From Mariprofundaceae bacterium (GTDB lineage Bacteria > Pseudomonadota > Zetaproteobacteria > Mariprofundales > Mariprofundaceae): DNA of 5,180 nucleotides. How positions within the stretch are numbered: the stretch's first letter is position 1; every line of letters begins with the position of its first letter. A model generated the notes under the pieces. That model was not told the origin of the DNA. It did not search any database and saw only the letters and a list, made by a program, of their open reading frames with translations. Location of the stretch: assembly GCA_030950875.1 (NCBI GenBank), contig JAUZQS010000326.1, positions 1 to 5,180 of the forward strand, in the 5' to 3' direction. Shown here in pieces: positions 1 to 5,180 of the stretch. The position numbers were made by a program, and so were the translations under genes.

Positions 1-639
1 GATTCGTTAGGCATGGTTTCTCTTGGTTTTGATTCCACCATTCCTGTTACCCTTGAACATATGATTCACCATACCGCAGCGGTTGTTCGCGGCACAGATA
101 AAGCATGGATTGTATGTGATTTACCCTTTGGCAGTTATCAGCAATCTCCTCAGCAAGCTTTTGCCTCTGCCTCCCAGGCTTTACAACAAACAGGCTGTGA
201 TGCCATCAAAATTGAAGGTGGCGTACATATGGCTGCGACCATTGCGTTTTTAAGTGAGCGCGGTATTGCTGTGGTGGCGCATATTGGTTTGACACCGCAA
301 TCAGTCAAAAAATTCGGTGGCTTTAAAAAACAGGGTGGCAACCCAGAAGCTGCACAGGTTATTTTAAATGATGCTCAAGCTGTCAGTAATGCTGGAGCCG
401 TTGCTGTTGTTTTGGAATGCATCCCTGATGATTTAGCGAAAGAAATCACACAAAGCATTACTATCCCTACTGTCGGCATTGGTGCGGGAAAAGATTGTGA
501 TGCTCAAATATTAGTATGGCATGATTTGTTGGGTTTATCTGAAAAGAATCCACCCTTCGCCCCTGCTTATAGCAATTTGCGTGACACCATCACCCAAGCC
601 ATTGGCCAGTGGGCAGATGATGTGCGCTCTGGGAAATAA
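1..639 (+). CDS. panB: 3-methyl-2-oxobutanoate hydroxymethyltransferase (ketopantoate hydroxymethyltransferase), 5'-truncated by window edge
   Basis: PanB transfers a hydroxymethyl group from 5,10-methylene-tetrahydrofolate to alpha-ketoisovalerate to give ketopantoate, the first committed step of pantothenate synthesis; it is a cytosolic, Mg-dependent TIM-barrel enzyme. The reading frame is open from base 1 and starts inside the conserved (G)DSLGM motif, about residue 45 of E. coli PanB, so roughly 44 N-terminal codons lie upstream of the window. The ATG at 13 is the Met of that motif and not the true start. Visible family motifs are DSLGM (first Mg-binding Asp), the Asp of CDLPF (second Mg ligand, fragment residue 40), KIEGG (fragment residues 70-74, Mg-ligand Glu), HIGLTPQS, the Glu of VLECIP, and GIGAG. 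The fragment is 212 codons, which with the missing part gives about 256 residues, normal for the family. It lies just upstream of panC and panD, as expected for a pan operon. The call is certain; only the start is missing. Confidence 0.97.
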   Translation, partial: DSLGMVSLGFDSTIPVTLEHMIHHTAAVVRGTDKAWIVCDLPFGSYQQSPQQAFASASQALQQTGCDAIKIEGGVHMAATIAFLSERGIAVVAHIGLTPQSVKKFGGFKKQGGNPEAAQVILNDAQAVSNAGAVAVVLECIPDDLAKEITQSITIPTVGIGAGKDCDAQILVWHDLLGLSEKNPPFAPAYSNLRDTITQAIGQWADDVRSGK

Positions 640-650
640 GTACAGTCACC

Positions 651-1499
651 ATGAATATTTCCCAAACACCTGAAAAAATCAGAGAACTTCTTACCCCGTT
701 ACGTGGGCAACATATTGCATTGGTGCCAACCATGGGCTGTTTACATGCAGGGCATATTAGCCTGATTCGCAAAGCCAAATCTTTGGCTGATGTTGTGATT
801 GTCAGTATTTATGTGAACCCACTACAGTTTGGTGAAAATGAGGATTTTCATCAATATCCAAAGACTTTTGAAAAAGATGCTGAAATTTGCAAAAATGAAG
901 GTGTCGATGTCATCTTTCACCCTAAAAATTTATACCCTGATGATGGCCCAAACATCACCTTAAAAATCTCTCATATGGGCCACCTTCTTTGCGGAAAATC
1001 ACGCCCCACTCATTTTGATGGTGTCGTGACAGTGGTAAATATATTATTCAATATAATACACCCTGATATAGCTATTTTTGGTGAAAAAGATTGGCAACAA
1101 TTGGCTATTATTCGGCGTATGGTGAGTGATCTTCATATGCCTATTGAAGTTATTGGTAGTGAAATTATTCGTGAAGCTGACGGTCTAGCAATGAGCAGTC
1201 GCAACCGTTATTTAAGCCCTGATGAACGTCAAAAATCCTTATTTTTATCACAAACCATGCTTTTAATGAAAAGTAACACTAAAAATAGCCATAAAGCATC
1301 GAAAATCATCCGATTTGGTATAGATAACTTAAAAAAATATGGTATTTCGATAGAATACCTTGAAATATGCAACGAATTAACACTTAACCCTGAAAATTCT
1401 ATCACACCACAAAGCCGTATATTTATTGCAGCAAAAATCGGCTCTACACGTTTGATTGATAACATGCCTTTAAGCATCACAACGGAAAACACATTATGA
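651..1499 (+). CDS. panC: Pantothenate synthetase (pantoate--beta-alanine ligase)
   Basis: PanC condenses D-pantoate with beta-alanine using ATP, through a pantoyl-adenylate intermediate, to make pantothenate in the cytosol. The protein has 282 residues, against 283 in E. coli. It shows the nucleotidyltransferase fold signatures in order: VPTMG then the HxGH motif (H32-A-G-H35), [19 protein letters not shown] for pantoate binding, FGEKDWQQL, the SSRN motif that corresponds to KMSKS, and the C-terminal RLIDN. The start at 651 lies 11 nt after the panB stop. There is no strong Shine-Dalgarno sequence in front of it (the nearest purine run, GGGAAATAAG, overlaps the panB end and is 10 nt away), so translational coupling to panB is likely (inference). 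The last four bases overlap the panD start. The 3' half is clearly more AT-rich than panB and panD (rows 1261-1380 are about 26% GC by hand count), but all key motifs are intact and the gene appears functional. Confidence 0.97.
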   Translation: MNISQTPEKIRELLTPLRGQHIALVPTMGCLHAGHISLIRKAKSLADVVIVSIYVNPLQFGENEDFHQYPKTFEKDAEICKNEGVDVIFHPKNLYPDDGPNITLKISHMGHLLCGKSRPTHFDGVVTVVNILFNIIHPDIAIFGEKDWQQLAIIRRMVSDLHMPIEVIGSEIIREADGLAMSSRNRYLSPDERQKSLFLSQTMLLMKSNTKNSHKASKIIRFGIDNLKKYGISIEYLEICNELTLNPENSITPQSRIFIAAKIGSTRLIDNMPLSITTENTL

Positions 1500-1873
1500 A
1501 ACTAACCTTATTAAAATCAAAACTTCACCGTGCTACCGTCACCCATGCCGAGCTGGATTATGAAGGTTCTTGCGCCATTGATCAGGATTTGCTTGATGCC
1601 GCGAATATTTTACCGTTTGAGCAACTACATATTTACAATGTCGCCAACGGCGAACGTTTTACCACCTATGCCATTGTTGCGCCGCGTGGCTCTGGCACGA
1701 TTGGTGTGAACGGAGCCGCTGCACACAAAGCCAATGTCGGGGATTTATTAATTCTTTGCACCTATGCAGAGTTTGAAGCCGCTGAAGCAGAGCACTTTAA
1801 GCCTGCATTGGTGTATCTTAATGAAAAAAATGCGATAACCCACACCAGTCATGGGCATTTAGCCGCAGCCTAA
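1496..1873 (+). CDS. panD: Aspartate 1-decarboxylase proenzyme
   Basis: PanD decarboxylates L-aspartate to beta-alanine, the second substrate of PanC. It is made as an inactive pi-protein that cuts itself between Gly24 and Ser25; the Ser becomes the catalytic pyruvoyl group. The 125-residue product (126 in E. coli) has every expected residue at the expected number: Lys9, His11, YEGS with Gly24-Ser25, Arg54, Thr57, Tyr58 and Asn72 within VNGAAAH. The start overlaps the panC stop as ATGA, typical of translational coupling; a weak GGA at 1484-1486 may serve as ribosome binding site. In E. coli and close relatives cleavage is helped by PanZ/PanM; no such gene is in this window. The stop codon is the last recognisable plus-strand gene signal before a convergent minus-strand region. 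Confidence 0.97.
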   Translation: MKLTLLKSKLHRATVTHAELDYEGSCAIDQDLLDAANILPFEQLHIYNVANGERFTTYAIVAPRGSGTIGVNGAAAHKANVGDLLILCTYAEFEAAEAEHFKPALVYLNEKNAITHTSHGHLAAA

Positions 1874-1892
1874 ATCGCGAACTAACGATTTA
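1871..1892. repeat. Small perfect inverted repeat over the panD stop codon
   Basis: TAAATCG at 1871-1877 is the exact reverse complement of CGATTTA at 1886-1892, with an 8-nt loop. The left arm begins with the panD stop codon, and the loop holds the stop codon (1882-1884, minus strand) of the candidate small ORF described separately. No T-run follows on either strand, so it is at best a weak terminator or mRNA 3'-end hairpin. No better intrinsic terminator for the pan cluster is visible; the T7 run at 1983-1989 has no GC-rich stem in front of it. Confidence 0.35.
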
Positions 1893-2019
1893 ACCACAAG
1901 CTAAAACTAGAAAGCTGCGAAGCCAACAATAGGCTGATACAAAGCAATAGTACCCACCAAAACACCTTTTCATGTTTAACAGTTTTTTTGATATTCCGCC
2001 TTATTGAATATGCTTTCAT
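1882..2019 (-). CDS. Possible small single-span membrane protein (45 aa), unrecognised
   Basis: A minus-strand ATG at 2019 opens a 45-codon frame that ends with TAG at 1882-1884, only 8 nt past the panD stop. The predicted peptide has a strongly basic N-terminus (about residues 1-18, including RR, KK and further Lys residues) followed by a hydrophobic stretch from about residue 19 to 34 with core FWWVLLLCISLLLA, then a short Ser-rich tail ending in LWLNR. That layout fits an inner-membrane peptide with a cytoplasmic basic N-terminus. Against it: there is no good Shine-Dalgarno sequence before the ATG, the frame is short enough to be open by chance in AT-rich DNA, and I do not recognise the family. 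It lies 78 nt downstream of the kinase stop on the same strand, with a weak hairpin between. It could instead be plain intergenic sequence. Confidence 0.35.
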   Translation of the reverse strand: MKAYSIRRNIKKTVKHEKVFWWVLLLCISLLLASQLSSFSLWLNR

Positions 2020-2041
2020 AGCAGCAATGGTGACTCAACTT

Positions 2042-2073
2042 GAAATAAAGAATATCGCATAAATATGCGATAT
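2042..2073 (-). terminator. Weak Rho-independent terminator candidate after the hybrid kinase
   Basis: ATATCGCAT at 2052-2060 pairs perfectly with ATGCGATAT at 2065-2073 (9-bp stem, 4-nt loop). Read on the minus strand, the hairpin is followed at once by the T-rich stretch TCTTTATTTC, as expected for an intrinsic terminator of the kinase gene, whose stop is 24 nt upstream. The stem has only three GC pairs, so it should be weak. Read on the plus strand it is followed by AAAATG, so it does not fit as a terminator for panBCD. Confidence 0.4.
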
Positions 2074-2097
2074 AAAATGTTCATCCCATCAAAAAAA

Positions 2098-3651
2098 TTA
2101 ATCCAACAACTGTCGCAATACTCCTCCGAGTTCATTGGGAACAAATGGTTTGCGTAAGAAGTTACATGCGCCAGAATCGAGCAAGGCCTCCACTTCTGCA
2201 TTCGCAGGTGAAGCACTAATCATTAAAACAGGAAGAGTATCCATCGGCTCACGTAGTTTTAAAAATAATTTCTCTCCACTATAGTCAGGGAGATTCAAAT
2301 CCAATATAGCCAAATCATAGTGGTTCTTTTCTAACAACTGTAAAGCTAAAGCACCATTGGTTGCCACACTTACTTTGTAGCCCCATTGCCTTATCAAAGC
2401 CTGCATAACTTTCAAGACGGTTGGGTCATCATCAATCAACAAAACATGTTCTGTTCCTGCATATGACTCAAACACACGCCGCCGCTGTATCATGCTTGGG
2501 CTCTCTTGCTCTTTAGCAACAGGTAAAAGAACCCTGAAAGTAGATCCTTTTCCTATCTCACTTTCTACAAGTATCTCACCTTGATGATTACGAATAATAC
2601 CATGTGCTGCGGCCATACCTAGCCCACGCCCTTGAAACTTCGTGGTATAAAAGGGTTCAAACAGATGCATCTGCACTGCATCATCCATGCCTATACCATT
2701 ATCCTCAATACAAATTTCAACATAATCACCGCTTTCAAGCTCTACTTCTGGCAATAATTCATCACGCTCAATACATCTATTTCGCGTTGATATCCGCAGT
2801 ACCCCTCCCTCCATCATCGCTTCACATGCATTAAGAACAATACCGCTAAAAAGTTTGCGAATTTGCGCAGGGTCTCCATTTGAAAAAGGAATATCTTTTG
2901 ATAAGTCCAATTGCACATCGATACAATCTGAAATAGGGAATTCTTCCGAAGCTATAAACGCCATAAGTAGGGCATTAACATCCATATCTTCAACGCGATA
3001 CTTGCCACCTTGAACATAAGCCAACATCTGGCCAGATACATCCGTTGCTTTCATACCTGATTGATAAATCAAATCTAACAAGTGTTTCGGCTCGCCATCT
3101 TTGGGAAGGTATTGTCGCAATAATTCGACGCCTGTCACCACACCGACCATTAAGTTATTTAAATCATGAGCCAGACCACCAGCCAACGTTTTTGCTACTT
3201 CCATACGGCCCGTAGAAATAAATATTTTTTCTTTCTGAATGGCCAGTTTCTGCTCCTCCACATCCAACAATGTTTGATGTATGACCGCTAATAAATTCTC
3301 AGGACTCAGCTTATTTACATAGTTGCTTACGCCCGCACGTAAAAATTGGGCAACCACCTCTTCGCCAATGGGCTTTGCAAGCACGATAAGGGGAATCAAC
3401 ACACTCAATTCTTTCAGCCTACGTAAAACATCTTTCACCATAAGCTCAGGCAAGTTGACATCACAAAGAATAATATCCCAATGCGATGTTTTCAGAGCCT
3501 TGGAAAATTCATCCATATTGATCGCATATTGTATATCCAATGTCTGCTTCGATTTTTCCAAAGCACGGTGTGCCGATGCAATATCATCAGCATTATCTTC
3601 TAAGAATAAAATATGCAATTCATCCGCCATCACATGATCATTTCTTAACAT
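2098..3651 (-). CDS. Soluble hybrid sensor histidine kinase (receiver - HisKA - HATPase - receiver)
   Basis: This is a two-component hybrid kinase expected to autophosphorylate on His and pass phosphate to Asp residues in its own receivers or to another partner. I chose the ATG at 3651 (517 aa) because GGTGG lies 6 nt upstream of it; 3666 and 3630 are in-frame alternatives. Numbered from 3651: receiver 1 at about 10-125 has acidic E18-D19, phospho-acceptor D64 (in LCDVNLPE) and K114, but Ala92 sits where Thr/Ser is usual. A helical linker leads to HisKA with H162 in LAHDLNN. The HATPase domain has N274 (LNACEAM), EDNGIGM (D317 in the G1 box), LFEPFYTTK (331-338) and GRGLGM (G2 box, from 341). 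Receiver 2 has D407-D409, D451 (ILDLNLP), S479 and K501 (RKPF). There is no transmembrane segment, PAS or GAF domain, so receiver 1 is the only visible input domain (inference). It is transcribed away from htpG. The partner and signal cannot be read from the sequence. Confidence 0.93.
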   Translation of the reverse strand: MLRNDHVMADELHILFLEDNADDIASAHRALEKSKQTLDIQYAINMDEFSKALKTSHWDIILCDVNLPELMVKDVLRRLKELSVLIPLIVLAKPIGEEVVAQFLRAGVSNYVNKLSPENLLAVIHQTLLDVEEQKLAIQKEKIFISTGRMEVAKTLAGGLAHDLNNLMVGVVTGVELLRQYLPKDGEPKHLLDLIYQSGMKATDVSGQMLAYVQGGKYRVEDMDVNALLMAFIASEEFPISDCIDVQLDLSKDIPFSNGDPAQIRKLFSGIVLNACEAMMEGGVLRISTRNRCIERDELLPEVELESGDYVEICIEDNGIGMDDAVQMHLFEPFYTTKFQGRGLGMAAAHGIIRNHQGEILVESEIGKGSTFRVLLPVAKEQESPSMIQRRRVFESYAGTEHVLLIDDDPTVLKVMQALIRQWGYKVSVATNGALALQLLEKNHYDLAILDLNLPDYSGEKLFLKLREPMDTLPVLMISASPANAEVEALLDSGACNFLRKPFVPNELGGVLRQLLD

Positions 3652-3685
3652 TATTTCCCACCGCATTTGATCCCATCATGCAACG

Positions 3686-3714
3686 ACTGTATCCTAAAGT
3701 ACCAGTCACATAAA
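3686..3714 (-). promoter_or_regulatory. Possible sigma-70 promoter for the hybrid kinase
   Basis: On the minus strand, TTTATG (3714-3709, -35 position) and TACAGT (3691-3686, -10 position, 4 of 6 matches to TATAAT) are 17 nt apart. Transcription would begin near 3680, leaving a short leader before the starts at 3666 or 3651. The -35 match is poor (3 of 6), so this is only the best available candidate in the divergent region. Confidence 0.25.
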
Positions 3715-3725
3715 CATGAATGTTT
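3712..3725. repeat. Inverted repeat AAACATGAATGTTT, possible operator
   Basis: AAACAT (3712-3717) and ATGTTT (3720-3725) form a perfect 6-bp inverted repeat with a 2-nt spacer. It lies immediately upstream of the htpG promoter candidate and overlaps the -35 position of the possible kinase promoter, where a regulator could affect both divergent genes. A short repeat like this can arise by chance; the operator role is inference. Confidence 0.3.
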
Positions 3726-3739
3726 GCAAGGCCTTGAAA
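3724..3739. repeat. Palindrome CAAGGCCTTG overlapping the htpG -35 region
   Basis: CAAGGCCTTG (3727-3736) is a perfect 10-bp palindrome. With flanks, TTGCAAGGCCTTGAAA (3724-3739) is symmetric apart from one mismatched pair (G3726/A3737). Its right half is the CTTGAAA element of the htpG promoter candidate, so a protein bound here would compete with RNA polymerase (inference). Confidence 0.35.
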
Positions 3740-3773
3740 TTGAGTTGCACACACCTTACTAAAGCCTTGAGAT
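3728..3773. repeat. Direct repeat of a CCTTGA-containing 13-mer, 33 bp apart
   Basis: AAGGCCTTGAAAT (3728-3740) and AAAGCCTTGAGAT (3761-3773) match at 11 of 13 positions and are offset by 33 bp, close to three helical turns. Both contain a CTTGA(A/G)A core resembling a sigma-32 -35 element. Only the first copy is followed by a plausible -10. They may be tandem regulator sites or a chance duplication. Confidence 0.35.
3733..3762 (+). promoter_or_regulatory. htpG promoter candidate: overlapping sigma-32-like and sigma-70-like elements
   Basis: CTTGAAA at 3733-3739 is a full match to the sigma-32 (heat-shock) -35 core. After a 12-nt spacer, CACCTTAC (3752-3759) matches the -10 consensus CCCCATNT at 5 of the 7 fixed positions. 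The same DNA can be read as sigma-70: TTGAAA (3734-3739, 5 of 6), a 17-nt spacer, then TACTAA (3757-3762, 3 of 6). Transcription would begin near 3766-3770, giving htpG an untranslated leader of roughly 70 nt. htpG is a sigma-32 gene in E. coli, which supports the heat-shock reading; the sigma assignment here is inference. Confidence 0.5.
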
Positions 3774-3782
3774 GATATTCTT

Positions 3783-3797
3783 ACGTTTCTAAAACGT
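3783..3797. repeat. Inverted repeat ACGTTT-CTA-AAACGT in the htpG leader
   Basis: ACGTTT (3783-3788) and AAACGT (3792-3797) pair perfectly across a 3-nt spacer, about 40 nt before the htpG start and downstream of the promoter candidate. It could be an operator or a small hairpin in the htpG leader RNA. No known consensus is claimed. Confidence 0.3.
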
Positions 3798-3825
3798 TAA
3801 AACTGATTCAATACTACAAACATCT

Positions 3826-3832
3826 AAGGAAG
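3826..3832 (+). promoter_or_regulatory. htpG ribosome binding site
   Basis: AAGGAAG at 3826-3832 lies directly upstream of the ATG at 3837, with the AGGA core 6 nt from the start codon. It is the clearest Shine-Dalgarno sequence in the window and fixes the htpG start. Confidence 0.75.
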
Positions 3833-3836
3833 TCCC

Positions 3837-5180
3837 ATGACCAATACACCTGCTAAAGAAACACATGCCTTTCAAACTGAAGTCAAACAACTTCTGGATT
3901 TGATGATTCATTCATTGTATTCCAACAAAGAGATATTCCTACGTGAATTAATTTCCAATGCATCTGATGCTGCCGATAAATTACGCTTTGAAGCCACAAC
4001 CGATGATGCATTGTATGAAGGCGATTCCGATCTGCATGTATACATTGAAGCCGATAAAGATGCTCGTACAATTACCATTCGTGATAATGGCATCGGCATG
4101 AACCGCGATGAAGTCATTGCCAATATTGGTACCATTGCACGCTCTGGAACCAAGGAGTTTTTTGGTCAGTTATCTGGCGACCAAGAAAAAGATGCACACT
4201 TAATCGGCCAGTTTGGTGTTGGTTTTTATTCATCCTTTTTAGTCGCTGATAAAGTCACCGTTACAACCCGCCGAGCAGGACTTGAAAAAGAGCATGGCGT
4301 CCATTGGGAATCAACGGGTGATGGTCAATACGACATTGAAACCGTTGCAAAAGAAACACGCGGCACAGAAATTGTTCTACACCTACGCGAAGAAGCCAAT
4401 GAATTCCTCGAATCCTTCCGTTTGACCTCCATTATCCACAAGTATGCCGACCATATCCCCTTCCCTATTCGCATGTTGGGTACCCCCATACCAGCAGCCG
4501 AAGGTGAAGAAGAAAAACCTGCGGAAGTTGAAACCATCAACCAGGCATCAGCATTGTGGACGCGTCCAAAATCCGAATTATCCGATGAAGAATACAACAA
4601 CTTCTACAAACACATTGGCCATGATTTTGAAGACCCATTAACGCGTTTACATCAAAAGTTGGAAGGCAAGTATGAATACACATTGTTATTGTACTTTCCA
4701 AAACGTGCGCCATTTGATTTATGGCAAGCTGAAGCCAAACATGGCGTAAAACTCTATGTTCGCCGTGTATTTATTAGTGAAGCCACAGAAGATCTATTGC
4801 CACGTTACCTGCGTTTTGTACGCGGCGTGATGGATAGCAATGATTTACCATTAAATGTATCGCGTGAAATCTTGCAGCAAAGCCCTGCTATGAGCGCCAT
4901 GAAAAAAGGCGCGACCAAACGTGTATTGGGCATGCTTGAAGATATGGCAAAAAATGCCAGTGATGAAAACACCGATTATGCCACAGCTTGGGAGCAGTTT
5001 GGTAATTGCTTAAAAGAAGGTATTATCGAAGATTCAGCGAACCGCGATCGTATCGCCAAGCTCTTGCGTTTCTCTAGCACCCAAAGCGATGAGCAAACCA
5101 TATCGCTAACGGACTATGTAGAACGCATGCTAGAAAATCAGGATAGCATCTATTATATCACCGCCGAAACACTGGCGGCT
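3837..5180 (+). CDS. htpG: Molecular chaperone HtpG (bacterial Hsp90), 3'-truncated by window edge
   Basis: HtpG is the bacterial Hsp90, a homodimeric ATP-dependent cytosolic chaperone that remodels client proteins, often with DnaK, and is usually heat-induced. The frame stays open to the window end (448 codons, against 624 residues in E. coli), so roughly the last 180 residues, including most of the C-terminal dimerisation domain, lie outside. The N-terminal GHKL ATPase domain is complete: [18 protein letters not shown] with catalytic Glu37 and Mg-ligand Asn41, DNGIGM with Asp83, the [12 protein letters not shown] lid segment, and GQFGVGFYS (124-132). The middle domain has ALWTR, the LYVRRVFI strand and [10 protein letters not shown] with Arg343, the counterpart of the catalytic Arg336 of E. 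coli. The linker between the two is short and acidic (EGEEEKPAE), as usual in bacteria. It is divergent from the hybrid kinase and preceded by a heat-shock-like promoter candidate. Confidence 0.97.
   Translation, partial: MTNTPAKETHAFQTEVKQLLDLMIHSLYSNKEIFLRELISNASDAADKLRFEATTDDALYEGDSDLHVYIEADKDARTITIRDNGIGMNRDEVIANIGTIARSGTKEFFGQLSGDQEKDAHLIGQFGVGFYSSFLVADKVTVTTRRAGLEKEHGVHWESTGDGQYDIETVAKETRGTEIVLHLREEANEFLESFRLTSIIHKYADHIPFPIRMLGTPIPAAEGEEEKPAEVETINQASALWTRPKSELSDEEYNNFYKHIGHDFEDPLTRLHQKLEGKYEYTLLLYFPKRAPFDLWQAEAKHGVKLYVRRVFISEATEDLLPRYLRFVRGVMDSNDLPLNVSREILQQSPAMSAMKKGATKRVLGMLEDMAKNASDENTDYATAWEQFGNCLKEGIIEDSANRDRIAKLLRFSSTQSDEQTISLTDYVERMLENQDSIYYITAETLAA

Noticed and set aside
13..639. 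panB starting at the ATG at 13
   Set aside because: This Met belongs to the internal DSLGM motif and the frame is open upstream to base 1, so the gene simply enters from outside the window.
1959..1989. Plus-strand terminator with the T7 run at 1983-1989
   Set aside because: The only upstream stem is a 5-bp AT-rich pairing (AAACA/TGTTT) that is not adjacent to the T-run, so it does not form a credible intrinsic terminator.
2016..2216. Minus-strand 66-codon ORF overlapping the kinase 3' end
   Set aside because: It overlaps the second receiver domain in another frame and has no recognisable features; the well-supported kinase frame takes precedence.
3323..3637. Plus-strand 104-codon ORF
   Set aside because: It is wholly antisense to the receiver 1 coding region of the kinase, has no recognisable domain, and is best explained as a shadow frame.
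3717..3776. 19-codon plus-strand leader-peptide-like ORF upstream of htpG
   Set aside because: It has no Shine-Dalgarno sequence, starts upstream of the predicted htpG transcription start, and its repeated Lys-Ala-Leu codons merely reflect the DNA direct repeat.
3883..4600. Minus-strand ORFs antisense to htpG (3883-4071, 3908-4153, 4325-4600)
   Set aside because: They lie opposite strongly conserved HtpG coding sequence, show no protein-family features and have no supporting start signals.

Overview
The window looks like a chromosomal segment of a Gram-negative bacterium, probably a proteobacterium of moderate-to-low GC (rough row counts run from under 30% to about 50%). The evidence is the proteobacterial-type PanB/PanC/PanD and HtpG sequences. 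I cannot name the genus. There is no mobile element, CRISPR array, tRNA or rRNA, and most of the window is ordinary core metabolism and housekeeping.

Layout: (1) 1-1873, plus strand: a compact panB-panC-panD cluster for pantothenate (vitamin B5) synthesis. panB is cut by the left edge, panC follows 11 nt later, and panD overlaps panC by 4 nt (ATGA). PanB makes ketopantoate, PanD makes beta-alanine, and PanC joins them (after ketopantoate is reduced to pantoate elsewhere) into pantothenate, the precursor of coenzyme A. (2) 1874-2097: a short convergent junction. It holds a possible 45-codon minus-strand ORF for a single-span membrane peptide (1882-2019), a small inverted repeat covering two stop codons, and a weak hairpin terminator for the next gene. 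(3) 2098-3651 (or up to 3666), minus strand: a soluble hybrid histidine kinase with the order receiver - HisKA - HATPase - receiver and no visible sensor or membrane domain. (4) 3652-3836: a divergent regulatory region with a heat-shock-like (sigma-32) / sigma-70 overlapping promoter candidate for htpG, a possible kinase promoter, and several small inverted and direct repeats. (5) 3837-5180, plus strand: htpG (bacterial Hsp90), cut by the right edge after 448 codons.

The items most worth a second look are the small membrane ORF wedged between panD and the kinase, the dense set of repeats in the kinase/htpG divergent promoter region, and the first receiver domain of the kinase, which has lost the conserved Thr/Ser. 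I found no convincing sign of a new multi-gene system.
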